Source: Ulota crispa (Eukaryota; Streptophyta; Bryopsida; Orthotrichales; Orthotrichaceae). Taken from it: a stretch of 64,000 nucleotides of DNA. This document shows, piece by piece, positions 1 to 12,200 of this stretch (its first letter is position 1; every line of letters starts with the position of its first letter). The DNA lies in NCBI GenBank assembly GCA_963920765.1, contig OY987248.1:18262539-18326538 (forward strand), in the 5' to 3' direction. The translations under genes and the position numbers were made by a program. Under the pieces are notes generated by a model. The model saw only the letters and a list, made by a program, of their open reading frames with translations. It had not been told where the DNA came from and did not search any database.

Positions 1-405
1 CTCTGCAAACGCAATAAGCCAACCCTACGTACAGTCATTCCAATACGGTGACAGTCTTCCGACCATGGCCATCTCTACAAAGACTGTTACTAAAGCATAC
101 TATGAAAACTGGAGGAACTGAAGGAACTGGAGCCCGAACTGGAGCCCGAACTGGAGGAACATCAGCAATGGCACAAGCTATGTTTAACTGCGTACCTTGT
201 CACTATTGAATCAATGAAGGATTGAACGGTGCAAGCACGAGCTCCTGTTGCTTGAGATGGTAACAGCGAGACCGCCGGTGAAGAAGAGCTAGCACCGATC
301 GAAAGATGACAGAGGTTTGCTGAGCACGAGAGCTGGTCTTAACGACGGCGCGGCTACACGTGAAAGTGTGAAACTGCAGATAAGAGAAGGGATGTCAAAG
401 TGATA
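1..405. other. Window start, no firm gene
   Basis: Moderately GC-rich sequence unlike the AT-rich repeats that follow. It may be the 5' flank or leader of the small candidate gene at 406-735, or the end of a gene cut by the window edge. No long open frame or repeat family was recognised. Confidence 0.3.
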
Positions 406-735
406 ATGTCGAGTCGCTCGATGCAAAGCAATGATGAGGAGAGCGAATCAAGCAAAAGCTGCAGCGGATTGAATGCCGCGCGTAGCTGCCGCAGCAGCAT
501 CAGCATCATCCGTCGTGAAGCGGTGAAGGTACGTAGCCTTGCAATGGAGATGATGTCGACGTATGTCGAGTAGAGTCTGACTTGCCACCTACTTTGAATA
601 TGCGACTGTCCTTTGCAGATCGACAAACGTACGGTCGAAAAACGTCGCGATTGCGCTGCGTCTCAGGTCTACTCTTGGACGACTTTGATCAAGTTTACGA
701 AGACGGCTTCTGTTGCAAACCACTCAGGTGGCTGA
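406..735 (+). CDS. Candidate two-exon small protein, function unknown
   Basis: Exon 1 is 406-528, ending in a good donor (AAG then GTACGT). Exon 2 is 619-735, after TTTGCAG. The joined frame is open for 79 codons and ends in TGA. The protein starts MSSRSMQSNDEESESSKSC, is rich in Ser, Arg and Lys, and has a basic stretch IDKRTVEKRRDCAAS just after the splice. I recognise no family. The support is codon-like composition, a 90-bp intron with consensus ends, and the absence of repeat-family sequence here. It could also be part of a longer gene starting left of the window, or a chance frame. Confidence 0.3.
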
Positions 736-911
736 ATGAGCTCTTATTTCATCGCACCCAGGTCTTGTTGCCAAGTGTCAACACTGATTTTCAGATTTGA
801 CTTTTTTTTAATTCTTTTAAGGTTGTGTTCACACTTGGTGTTAGGAAGGATGTTACCGATATGAATGCAGTCTAAGGCTGTGTCCACATGCATCTAATTT
901 TCCTTCACTAT

Positions 912-1121
912 AGTGCATGACACTTACAATCAACAATGATTGGTCAAACAAGAAATACTAAAGCACAACACACATATTCATTTGCTCAAAAGTAATTCCG
1001 CCACCAAGTGGGATAAACCCTAAGTTTCATCTTGGTGGTCAAATTTTTGATAACTTTTTTTTGACAAAGCTTTAGGCTAACCACTTGAATTGGGAGTTGT
1101 TGGCTATAATTGTCATGCACC
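912..1121. mobile_element. About 210-bp hairpin element, copy 1
   Basis: Ends are AGTGCATGACACTTA and the inverted ATTGTCATGCAC. The interior contains CACCAAGTGGGATAAACC and GTTTCATCTTGGTGG, so much of the element folds on itself. A second copy of the same size lies at 38923-39128, in an intron of the SMUG1 gene. Confidence 0.75.
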
Positions 1122-1124
1122 GTA

Positions 1125-1867
1125 GGGTAGTTGCAAGAAACACATGTCTTGCTTTTTGTCCCCTTGCTACACGGCGTGTGGTTTTAGGGGTGTATCTTTT
1201 GCTTACTAACTTCCTTTCACATGAAAATTTAGAGGAAGGTTCACACTGACGTTATTGACCTATTGTGTTTTTTTGGGGGGTTTTTTTTTTAAATCATTCA
1301 CTAATTTTAAATGGATTCCGATAAAATGTCTACCTTGGCTGTTTTGTGGGTTTTTAGTACTGCATTGAGGCAAAAAAAAGGCATTTGATACCACAAATTT
1401 GAGGAGTTGTTCATCATTGAACATTACAGGGATTTGCCAAGGGGTTTTAGAAAAATGTAAATTATATGCCCTCCACTTTCCCTCAAAGTGGGCATCCATT
1501 AGATAGGCATTAGAGTTTGGAAACAAACATTCTTGAAAAATTATTTGCATCAGTCAATGCCCCTCACAATGGACCAAAATAGGCTATTTTTAATTTTAAT
1601 TTTTTGAGATTTTTTACTATTTTCTAAAAAGCAAAAAGGAAATTGTCTTTTTGTTGGTAATTTATGTCCTACTTTTGTACATAACTTTTAGAATAAAACT
1701 TTTCTAAGTTTGAATTTTCACGAGTATGCTATTTTAAGTGCTTTACAAAGTGTCCATATTGTATTTTATCTATAAAAAAATTATTTCAAAAGCTCATAGT
1801 ACTACCTAGTACTACCAGTTTTAAGGGTGTTTGACACAAAACTGTGAAGTGTTTCTTGCAACTACCC
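1125..1867. mobile_element. About 740-bp element with 19-bp perfect inverted ends
   Basis: It starts GGGTAGTTGCAAGAAACAC (1125-1143) and ends with the exact reverse complement (1849-1867). No long open frame inside, so non-autonomous. It lies between two other elements in the nested block at 821-2552. Confidence 0.7.
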
Positions 1868-1877
1868 CATACCACTC

Positions 1878-2532
1878 TTAACCCCTAAATGCCCAAGCAA
1901 CCAAATTTGGGTTGCAACAAAATTTTGAAGATGAATAAAACCTTATCAAATCATTATTTTCAGTAATTTTTTTTCCAAATATAAGTTGGTTTTGAAGTCT
2001 ATTTTCAATATCAAAAATCTGATTTTGAAAATGAAAATTGATGATTTTCCTACTCAAGAATTTGTACAAGGGTATCCACTACAATCTTGAGCTTTCTAGT
2101 GTTGGAAGATCTTGAAAGTGAGCCTCAAATACATTAGAGCTTGGAGAAAAAATCACATTAGAAATCCATTTTAAAAATATATAGGAGTAGATTTGAAAGC
2201 CGTAAATTGATTAAAGTTAAACATGTAATGACTTTAAACCTCATATTTTTTTGGTAACCAACTTTTTAGATTTGACATGTGAAATGAGGATTAGAAAACT
2301 ATAAGCTGCTTTTGCAGTTTTAACACCCTCATGTTCAAACATTACAAATCTTTCAAACTATATGTGATATTGTTGTGTTTTCTTTTCTCATGTAATCTCT
2401 AACATGTTCAGTTTAAATTTGTACAGTTACAATTGAAAAAAACTTGATGAAATTTTTGAAAAGGTTGGTTGATTGTTTTGCTTTATGAAAATTCCAAGAA
2501 GCTCAGATAGGGCTTGGGCATTTAGGGGTTAA
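1878..2532. mobile_element. TTAA element, family A copy 1 (655 bp)
   Basis: It begins TTAACCCCTAAATGCCCA and ends with the inverted copy, TTAA included. The whole interior matches the copies at 18744-21502 (reverse), 54225-54566 (shortened) and 55683-56336. No coding capacity. The TTAA termini followed by CCC resemble piggyBac-type elements. Confidence 0.85.
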
Positions 2533-2566
2533 CACCAAGTGTGAACATACCCTAAGCAAGTGAAGG

Positions 2567-2806
2567 AGTGCTAAATTGTGAGCGGGGATTCATGAGCTGT
2601 GAGCCTACATTTTTTATCAAAATATTAACATTCAACTATATACATGTATATAGGGTCTTATAATTGTGCATTGTTCATCTCTTGAAAAACTTGATGTTTT
2701 TTAAGGTTTTTCCATTGATTTTGAATTAAACGTGGTTCTTCCTCACAAAATCTTGGCTCATTGCTCATGGGCTCACCATTTTAGGCTCACAAAATAGCTT
2801 TGTCCG
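2567..2806. mobile_element. GCTATTTTGTGAGC-ended element, copy 1
   Basis: About 240 bp. The right end GCTCACAAAATAGCTTTGT (2786-2804) is inverted relative to the left end GTGCTAAATTGTGAGC. Related copies lie at 10668-11024 and 32166-32410. It appears to cut off the left end of the family B element that follows. Confidence 0.6.
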
Positions 2807-3637
2807 ATTTTGATTTGTTTTCAGTTTTTGTTTTGGGTGAAGTTACACTTTGAAGTTAGTTTCAATGTCTTGTTTGAATTTTCTCCATATCACATTCCAA
2901 TTGTTTTTGGTGGAAGCTAAATTGCAAGCATGTCTCTTGCGCATCAAAAAGTATGATGAAGGATGTTACTAAAGAACCTATAATAAGTTGCCACAATCAA
3001 AAAAATGGTTAATATGTTGAGAAGAAAATGAAGATTTCCCTTGGGCACTCCCTTGGGCAATGAGGGCCCTTTTATTGAAATTGCATCATCTAACAAAATC
3101 TAAATGTATTTTTTGAGCTAGTTTCACTTGATGTGTTTTTGCTATACAAATCAGAATTCATTCACAGTTGGAAATTCTTTCATTCATAATGATTTTTGGT
3201 CAATAATTAGAGCTAAACATTTTCTTTGTACTAGGTGGTAGCTCTTGACAGTTGTATTGCATTGCCTAAAGCTTGTGTGTGGAATTGTGATCATGGATTT
3301 TAAAGGGGTGTTATTAGTTTTGAAGTAACAACAAGTGCTAAATCATCATAAGTGGTGCCGTTTCCCAATTTTGTACTTAAAAGTTGCCAATATACATAAC
3401 AAGTCTTGAGAAGCTCCAAAAAAACAAATTTGTTTTGTACTTAGCCACATTCAATCACAAATATCTTACTATCCGTGTGGCCTTTTTAGGAATTTTTGAC
3501 AACACCATCTTAAAGCCCTGAAGTTTAAAATACAATTTTCTATCATGTTTAATAATGATCTCACAACTACAATTCAAAAACCTCCAAAATGACTTCCTGA
3601 ACTGAGAAAAGTACCTTCTCATGCATTTAGGGGTTAA
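2807..3637 (-). mobile_element. TTAA element, family B copy 1, left end missing
   Basis: The right end reads CATTTAGGGGTTAA (3624-3637). Read in reverse, the interior parallels the full copy at 31155-32063, including GGGCACTCCCTTGGGCAA near 3044. The left terminal repeat is not found, and a different element sits at the expected place. Non-coding. Confidence 0.7.
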
Positions 3638-4790
3638 GGACTAGAGAACTTTCAGGAAGGTTATGGCCAAGTCGTACTCTTCACAAGTTCAGGGAGCTCA
3701 CATTAAATACAACGTTATGGATAAATAACTAAGGGGCTGTCCACATTATGTTCCATGTGTCCCAACGTCACCGGTTCCATTTCAGCGTTCACAACTTTCT
3801 AAAAAAATTTGGATTGTAAATGTCAAAAGATGCACTTATTTTTTTTATAAATTAATTGTAAAAAAGAACATGGGGATTTGGCTCTTGAGTTGGGTTCTTA
3901 TTTTTAGTTATATTCAATTCTTGAATCATTTTTTGCAAATTTTTAGTGTAGAAAAATGTGCAAAAATGCTGTCAAGAAAGCAATTCTAAGTGAATTGAGA
4001 TGTGATTAGTGGGACGTAATGTGTGAAGCTATATGTACTAGTGTTTTACCTCTCAAGAGAAGTTGGTGGGATTTGGAACTTGAGACATGATGTGAAGTTG
4101 TAAACCACCTCTAAATTGATTCTTCTAAATCAAAGACAGCTCCATACATTTGCAATTTTGCATTCATTGGAGAATTTGACATTATGCCACCTTTATTAGT
4201 ATTTTGTTTTAAATTAGACAGGTCCTCATTGGCTGGTGGCATTGCGATAATTCTTAAATCATGATTACTCTATTAAACAAAATGCATAGCAATGGTAACA
4301 CAAGCTAGGCAACTATGCTTAATAGCTATGTTTTTGGTCCCAACCGCCTATGCTTAATAGCTATGTTTTTGGTCCCAATTTATTTTATATTCATAGAGTA
4401 ACCAAATTATAATTAATTCAAGTTGGTAAGTTTTGCAAGAGAAGTTCTATTTAATTAGAACATGTGTGATTTGGAACATGTGCACTAAAATTCATGAAAT
4501 TTTTAACAAAGTATTTAGTAGGTGAAATAACATCAACATCTCATAATGACCTTTGAGTGCTCTATAGTCTACACTCTAAATGATGAGCAAAACAATTTGA
4601 GGTCATCTTTCATCCAAAGTAACAAATCTTTGTACATCCAACCTAATACATGATTTTGTAAAAAATAACCTTCCTTTTATTCCCGTGTTGACTAGTCAAA
4701 ATTTCACCAACTTAAGCAAAAACATTAACAAAAACATCCAAAAGGAACAATTCCAAAATGAGATGTGGATATTAAAAGGATTAACCCCTG
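3638..4790. other. AT-rich intergenic DNA with a short tandem duplication
   Basis: No gene recognised. At about 4314-4378 a 33-34 bp unit containing TAATAGCTATGTTTTTGG is repeated twice in tandem. Confidence 0.5.
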
Positions 4791-5015
4791 AGCCCCCTAG
4801 TGACGGGATCCTGTCATTGGGGAACACGACTTAATCTCACTTTTTTTCTTGATTTGTACATTGAAAATAGTCGTGGCTAGTCCCCATTAGTAGAGAAGGT
4901 AGTCCTTTTTCAAATTTTACGATCACTTTTTCTGAATGTAATTTTCCAAGTCCTGATGGCCATTAAACCCCATTTTCTCCTAAACCCTAAAACAACTCCA
5001 AGCGCTCGGGGTTAA
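4791..5015. mobile_element. TTAA element with CCCCTGAGC-type end (225 bp)
   Basis: It begins TTAACCCCTGAGCCCC and ends GCGCTCGGGGTTAA. The ends resemble those of the 782-bp element at 33260-34041, but the interior differs. Too short to encode a protein. Confidence 0.6.
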
Positions 5016-5727
5016 AGAAACCAGGTGCGTTTTCAAAATTGACATGTACTTGAAAAAATGCAAAGCTTTTAGAGTGTCACATTCAGGTACATAATGCTTA
5101 CCTGCTTGTACCTCTTGCTACGTGATGCTAAAATGGCATTAATAAAGCAGAATTTACAAAAAAGCAAAACAGATACTCCACGGAGTCAAAAATAAATATA
5201 AAATAGAATAAAATGTTATCTCAAAAGCAGGGTTCCATTTTTGCAAATATCACATTTTCCCTTCACTAATCTATCATTCATGATTAATTTCTATGACAAT
5301 ATTCCAAAACATGAACTCCCCTCATTTTCAGACTCCATTTTTCATGAGATAATGCTCTCTCTCTTTTTTTTTCTTTTTTTTTTTTGCAAGTTTTGCATTT
5401 TATGTTGCTCATGGCTATGGACTAGATTCCTCAAGGTCGTAAACCGACTCCAGAAAGGAGCAGAAAGGTGCTGAAAGAGACTGCCGGAGTACAGTAAATG
5501 CCGTACTCTCTTCTAAAGTCTATTTTGTACCTGGATTTTTTGGATAGTGTTTTATGTCTTTGGGTCAAACTTGTTCACTTCAGTTTGTGGAGACTAGGTA
5601 TCAGGGATTCAGGGTTGGAAAAGCTTCTGCCATGGTACTGTACTACCCAACTTAATCACACAATGCTGCCAATGTGTGGATTCATTGCAATCACTGAAGA
5701 AGAATTACACTAAATACCCTAAATAGT

Positions 5728-5850
5728 GCATTTAGGTTGCCTCACACTAATTTCTTGACATTCTGCACTATATAAATAATTACAAATTACCAATGCTAGT
5801 AATTTTCATCAATAATTATAATTATTGTAATAAATAATTTTTAAAGGGCC
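5728..5850 (+). repeat. Family H repeat, truncated copy
   Basis: Starts GCATTTAGGTTGCCTCACAC and runs parallel to the starts of the copies at 6571 and 28076. The far end with ACAACCTAAATGC is not found here. Confidence 0.5.
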
Positions 5851-6570
5851 AAGGAACAACAAAGTTGCAATAATACAAGAATCCTACTTTCTCTTAGTGG
5901 GTTTGAAAACCAAAAGCTTAATTTTTTTAACGAGCAGTTTCATATCCCCCAAATTCTCACGCAAGGATACTTTTTGCATATTGTGATGTGGAAAAAAAAT
6001 TGGAATTTCTCATGAGATAAAAACAAATTTGCATGAGAATCCCTATGTATTTTCCTTAGAAAATCCGTAGAAGCCTGTTGATTTCACTTACAAAAAACAC
6101 CTTCATAATATTTTATTTTTCACAAGCTTTGAAATCCTATGTTTAGTACTACACAAGAGAGCCCACAATATGAATATCAATAAATGTGGTAAAATGCTTT
6201 ACATATGGAGTGTATCTAGACCAGAGCAACGTCCGGATATACTCCATATATATAAAGTATGTTTCCATATTCATGGAAATTTGTGTTCCACGCTTGCACT
6301 TTTGTGCACTCCTTGCTAGATGCATAAAAGTTTTTTTTGCTTCTTCATAAGAATACTTGTGTTGCGCAAGAAGACCTTTTTTCCCGCAATAACACATGTT
6401 TTTGTCACAAGCTTTGAAACCTCTATAATAAACAAAATTGACATTGTTTTGTGTGCACAGTACATCGGTGCTTGAATTTTGTCAATGCTCTGGGATAGAA
6501 AAAATTGTTGGTCATATCTAAGTATTGATTTTAAAGGAACACTCCATTCAACTAGCCTACATCAAATAAT

Positions 6571-6855
6571 GCATTTAGGTTGCCCCATACTAATTTCTTG
6601 ACATTTTGCACTATTCAAATATTTATCAAGAATACAGTAATTTTCATCATTAACTATTGTTATAAACAATGAAGGAAGCAAGCAAAGTTGGGCTCTACAA
6701 CAAGTGCCAAAGTCAAGGAACAAGGAAGCTAGAACTTTAAATCAAACCAAGAGTTGCTGTAGCATAAAGAGAGTTGCATGCCCCTCCAAGTGACCAAACC
6801 ATGAGTCACGAAGTTTACCAAGGTAAAGCAACCTAATTGTTGAGAAACCTAAATG
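6571..6855 (+). mobile_element. Family H element (about 285 bp)
   Basis: Starts GCATTTAGGTTGCCCCA and ends near GAGAAACCTAAATGG, so the ends are inverted copies (GCATTTAGGTT / AACCTAAATG). The right half (AGAGTTGCATGCCCCTCC, GTGACCAAACCATGAGTC) is shared with the copy at 28076-28514. Confidence 0.6.
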
Positions 6856-7303
6856 GATTTTTTGGTATAGAACACACAAAAAAAAGAGTGAAAACCTTGA
6901 CACTACCCAAATGTTTCTCTTACAAAGGTTGACCTTATCCAAGCACCACTGGATCTGGTATCTGGTTTGCTGAGAATCTCTAATCAGCAAGCAAACTCAG
7001 CTTTGCCAATTTCGGAGGGTTTTTTCGATAGGGATCCATGCTGGTCAATTATCTCGGCCGTGCGACAATTGAATTCCGTACAAAGCCAATGAATGCATCG
7101 GTCCAAAGAGCACTTGATTTTAATTTTTTCCATCACTACTGGAATGGAAATCATGCACCATTCCAGTGAATGCGTTCACCTAACTTGGCTTCAATTGGTC
7201 ACAAATGTCACTTCCATATGCACGACAAGTACATCTTTCCCATGCAATTACTAAGGAAAACAAACAAAAAAAAACGGTCAAATGAACCCAACAAAATCCA
7301 TTC

Positions 7304-8130
7304 TTAACCCTTAAAGGACGGGCCTACAACCATGGATTTTTCATGGAATTGTAATCATCTTCTAGGAGTTATTTTGGCAATGCAATCAACATCAAAATTC
7401 AATATTATAATTCTAGTAGACGAAAGTATGTGTATACTACATGTTTAACCCTTAAATGCCTAGGGTATATCCGCAAATACATTGGCCCAATGTATTTGCT
7501 GGGGACGATTTTTGTCCCCGTGGGCGTTTAAGGGTTAAAAAATGTTCATAAATTTTGGTGAAATTTTGAAATTATTGAAATTTTTTGAAGCAAATGCTAA
7601 AGAAATTCATATAAATTACAAAATGTATTGAATTATGCCAAATTTTTTATTGTGGATGCGAATCATGATGAAGATCATGAGGATGGAACTTCTCTTCCCA
7701 TGTTGGTAAAATTAGAAAAAGTAACCATTCCGTGGTAATAGGTACTCAACTTGTGACAGTAATAAAATTTTCAAAACATAAATTTTTTCAAAATCTTAAA
7801 GTACAAGGAGAAACTAGATGTGGTAAACTTTCTATAACTTGTTATGCTTAGACTAAAAACACATCATTTTATTAACTTAAATTGAGTTTTGGTAAAAGAA
7901 TCCTTAGAATTCAAAATACACTACACGGTGCTGCATCTTTACTACCCAATTGGCAAGTGGGACTCTTCTGTAAACATTGTGCATGCAAAAGCTATCTATC
8001 TACATGCTCTAGAATTGCACTATTCATATCCCAATGGAATCTTAGATGAAAAACAATGTTATTCCACTCTAAGAGCACTTTTCAGTCATCTAGAAGCCAC
8101 AAAATGGCTCATGCGACGTTTAAGGGTTAA
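7304..8130 (+). mobile_element. TTAA element, family C copy 1 (827 bp)
   Basis: Begins TTAACCCTTAAAGGACG and ends GACGTTTAAGGGTTAA. The interior matches the reverse strand of 32527-33263, for example GTGCATGCAAAAGCTATC against its complement near 32670. It carries a 94-bp nested element that the other copy lacks. Non-coding. Confidence 0.8.
7445..7538. mobile_element. 94-bp TTAA mini-element nested in family C
   Basis: Begins TTAACCCTTAAATGCC and ends GGCGTTTAAGGGTTAA. The centre is a perfect palindrome, GCAAATACATTGG / CCAATGTATTTGC. The family C copy at 32527-33263 lacks it and has a single TAA-containing site there, as expected for insertion with target duplication. Confidence 0.75.
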
Positions 8131-9243
8131 AGATTGAAGAACTATATTGATTTTAAACTATTCAAATAGTTGATAATTCAAATTATAAAAAAAAGTTGAA
8201 AATGTTACTTGACTTTCTCTAAGGGTATTGATATTTGCATAAAATTATGTGATAAGAATCATGTCAAATTCTAGCCAAGGAGTCCATCCATCTAACATCC
8301 ATCTAACATGAATGTAAGTGAGCGCTAGCATCCCAACAATACAAATAGCTTCAAGATAATTCTCAAATTGTATGAACAAGGTTTACAATAAGCAACCATC
8401 TAAATTTAAACACAAAATTTGATCAATGTGGAAGCATACTTTATATACAAAGTGTATCTAGACATTGCTCTAGTCTAGATACACTCCTACATACAAAGTA
8501 TGTTTCCACGTTGATTGAAATTCATGTTACCTACTTCAAAGAGTGGGTTTTCCAAAGCTAGATACCCAAGAGATTCTCTTTACTTTCAAGATGAGCCAAC
8601 CAACAAACAAAGCTAGATTTTGCACAGGAACGAGCCAAAGGGAACAAGACATTGAGCATCATTTTCATTGATGACATCTTTATTTTCTTTTCAGTAGGCC
8701 TCTTTATTCCACCTCGTCTCTCTATTTCTTGTCATTCTACTAATAATTAAACCTCTTACAACATCAAAACTTCAATTGTTTTCGTTCTAGTACAACACAC
8801 GTCGAAACAGCATTAGAGAAAAACGCATGCAAAAAACCAAAATTCCAGAAAATAAAGCGCAAGCACTCCAGCAAAGAGAACACTCGACATCGTGCAAAGA
8901 TGTTTTTTTTGGTCCATGTCAGCACTATTATTTCGCTTCCCAAAGAGGGTGAAAAAGAAGGACCAAATTCTGTACACAACAAGCCTCCGAAACAACTAGT
9001 GTTCCCTGAGGTAACCCTCACAACTCTCACCCATGTGAGATTATCTAACCTCGAGTTCTGGAAGACCAAAGCTTTTAATTTATAATACATGCTCCCGAAA
9101 CTGAAAAAGAGTCTCTCGTCAACCTGTGAATGATATCAGAGCAAAAAAATCTCCTTCTAGAAGAAAAAAACCTTAGAAAAATGGGGAAAATAAGGTGGGT
9201 CAAAATTCACAACTACCTCGAGGGTTTTTTTGTTTTTTTCCCT
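8131..9243. other. 3' flank of the USP-DHQS gene
   Basis: No gene recognised. A hairpin lies at 8418-8520. The open frames at 8764-9090 look like chance. The part just below 9243 probably holds the 3' untranslated region of the minus-strand gene. Confidence 0.45.
8418..8520. repeat. Imperfect hairpin, arms about 48 bp
   Basis: GATCAATGTGGAAGCATAC on the left pairs with GTATGTTTCCACGTTGATT on the right, and GTGTATCTAGAC with GTCTAGATACAC near the centre. A related self-complementary stretch lies near 6205-6270. Confidence 0.6.
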
Positions 9244-12200
9244 CTACTTTTCAACGGCACGGCGTTGCCACTCAATGCCAACATCAGTCACTTCGTCTTG
9301 CATGTTCAGTAGAAGCAAGTGTCCCTTTTTCAAGCGTGTGACTGGAATTGCGTTGCCGTTCATTCCATCTGCAACAAAACAGCGCAAAGCCTTTGTCATT
9401 ACAGCTCTGTACTCCAACCAGCCTTTTCACAACTTCAACCTATAATTTTGTACATATAATTTTGTACAGTTTTCTGTTTCAGGTTTGGAAATGTCAAATT
9501 TTTTTGTGCTCCGATGAAAGTGAGACATGTATGAATCATGCAATAACAACAGGCAGAGGCTCGTCCTTTCTAAGGATGCGTTTACGATTTGTGTAACAAC
9601 TTGTAGACTGTTCATGTAACTATGGAATTTGTATGTCCCTAAACATCTGAAGATCTCCCCATATTTTGCATATATTCTTTATAGTTTGCAGGTGTCTCCT
9701 GATGTGAATAAGTCTTACACTGAATGTGTCTTACACTATTTTACAAGCAAAATTTACTTGTTTTTTTGCTGCTTTAGGCTATGGAGCTTACTTACTAGCC
9801 TAAAATAGCGGTTGGCGCTTATTACGCTATGCATTCATCATTAGAACTTTATTAGGATTTTCATATGTTAAATAAAATGCAAAGTAAAAATTTCAGCAAG
9901 TCTTCAAATTGTATCTACTTGATAATATCACTGAGATTGAAGATGTGATATTACACGAGTCAAAATGTGATATTACAAAGGTGCTTGTGATTTTAATAGT
10001 ATGGTAGGAGTTGTTACTAGTGTTGTTAGTTGTTTTTAGTATCTCTCGATGTATGCAAACCATAGTAGTTTCTAGAATGTTCCATACGAAATTTGGGTAG
10101 TTCATAAGTAGTTAAATGTGAGCTGTAAATGTGTAAATTAGAAGTTCAGTAAAAAAAGAGCATATCCACTACAAGTATCGTGCACTACCAAATGTTGGGA
10201 ACGAGGTCATTATACATTCTATGGTGTGCACTTTTTGAAGGAAACAAGGAGCACGAAAGGAAGCGAAAGTGGGAGCGTGGGGTACCGCCGGCAGGAGAGA
10301 CTAGGCAGACGGAGTCGCAGTTCTGGAGGAGCACGCTGTGTCGGAGGCCCTGGACCTGCACTTCCACGAGCAGCAGCGGCCGCGACTCGATTTTGACGCG
10401 GCCGACGAGCACGGAGCGCATGCGGCCTTGCGCGTCCACCACCATCACTTGACTGCCGGTGTGCAGCTCCGACAGGTACGACGTCACTCCCCCCGCCATC
10501 CCCACGTACGCATGCACTGGTCCCTGCAATCAATCGTTGCAACCACCACAACATCATCAAAATCGTCACAGAGACAACCACCAAAATTCCACGTCCGTTT
10601 TGTTGAAAGAAGAATGCGAGCATTTGCATCTGAAACGTCATCTCCCAAGAGTCCTATCCCATCCAGACGACGCTATTTTGTGAGCATAAAATGGTGAGCA
10701 AAGAGTTTGGGAGCAGGAACCAATTTTGAGCTCAAAATCAAAACCAATGGAAAAATAACCCAAGAGTCCCATCCGGGCAAACACTATTTTATGAGCGTAA
10801 ATCAATGAGCTATGAGTGGTGAGCCAAGATTTTGTGAGCAAGAATCAATTTTGAGCTCAAAATTAATGGAAAAAAGAAAGAAAAAAGAAGCAAGTTTTTC
10901 AAGAGCTACAAGTTTAAACTGCACAATTATAATGTCAAATGTACACGGTTATAGGTGAAATTAAGTATTTTGACAAAAAAAATCGAGGCTCACGACTCAT
11001 AGAACCTTGCTCACTGTAGCATTCCCGAGTTCCATCTTATTCATGTAGAACTGGCAACAGCTGATTCAACAGTTGAGATTATGTCGAGTAATGAAAGAGT
11101 GAAATCTAAGGAAACAACATCCCTTCATATGTCAAACTTTCACGTTACCTAATCCATGAATTTTCAAACCATAGTTGGAGCGCAAAGTTGATCAACTTAG
11201 TTCTATGCCAATTTGTTGAAGAAGAAAGCTAGAATTAGAATCACGTTAAAACGTGACTTGAGTCCCCATATGTGTACAGAGGGGCAACCAATCATTAGAT
11301 ATGCACAGCATGGTTATGTTTCATGATTTTGTGTATTACTGGCGTTGGGGTTTCTTTCTTTTCAGAGAGCATTTTTTAACAAGATTCAACCATTTGAGGT
11401 TATGTCTTGCACAAAGTACCAATTTTGATATGAAATAACATCCTTGGAATTGTGGTATGTTGGTGTACTATTACTTCAAACTTTCACATTACTTGCTTCG
11501 TAAATTAGTACCCCTGAGTAGAAAGCTTCGAAGGTTGTGAGTGACGTACAGCATTGATACGAAAAGGCCGAGAACTGGTTTGATCAATGGCTGACCACTC
11601 TGAGTGCACCAAGAAGAGAGCTCTCGCAAATGAACCCACCTGAAAAAATCAAACACATAAAAATCACGGTTTGCAAGAAAAAAATACAATTTCCATATCC
11701 AAATTGATCCTTCTTTTTCTTTTCTCTTTTATATGCAGTGATGCTTGGATAAGGTCAACACTTTGGGCTAGAAAAAACATGTTAATCATATCCAAAATTG
11801 ATCATAAACATGCACTCCATTTGCACTACTTCCCCTAGATTTGGTGGTTGCAACTCTGGAGGTGCTCTTCCACCCATATTTCTCATTCACTAACCAGATG
11901 CCTTTCTAGTTGATGAGTCAAAACAAAAAGCGAGCGTTGATCGTACGCAAGCACTTGACTTTAACTAGGCTCATGATACACATATTGGGCAAAAGGGGAG
12001 TGGGACTATGATCCTATCCAATTGTTTCTTTTACAAAGGTTGACGTTAACCAAGCACCACTGTATAATGTTATGGATTGTCTTGTGTTAAGATGAGAGAA
12101 ACTTGTAAAATAACAAGTTGAGAACATGTTCATGAGAACGGAAAGCTTACCAGGAGACCTTCTCCAGGGTGCAAAAGATTGCAGAGATCCACACACACGC

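Larger units (their letters stand above)
821..2552. mobile_element. Outer inverted-repeat element holding three nested elements
   Basis: The left end GTTCACACTTGGTGTTA is repeated inverted at the right end as TAACACCAAGTGTGAAC. Three further inverted-repeat elements lie inside (912-1121, 1125-1867 and 1878-2532). The last sits at the TTAA that forms part of this element's right repeat. The host element alone would be short and non-autonomous. TAA/CTA-like triplets flank it, so a Harbinger/Tourist-like origin is possible but not proven. Confidence 0.55.
5016..7303. other. AT-rich intergenic DNA
   Basis: No gene recognised; the short open frames here look like chance. It contains two family H repeats (about 5728-5850 and 6571-6855) and a self-complementary stretch near 6205-6270 (GGAGTGTATC...GATATACTCC) related to the hairpin at 8418-8520. 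Confidence 0.5.

Noticed and set aside
5241-5713. Plus-strand open frames of 71-77 codons
   Set aside because: AT-rich chance frames rich in Phe, Leu and Ser from poly-T tracts; no homologue, no splice context.
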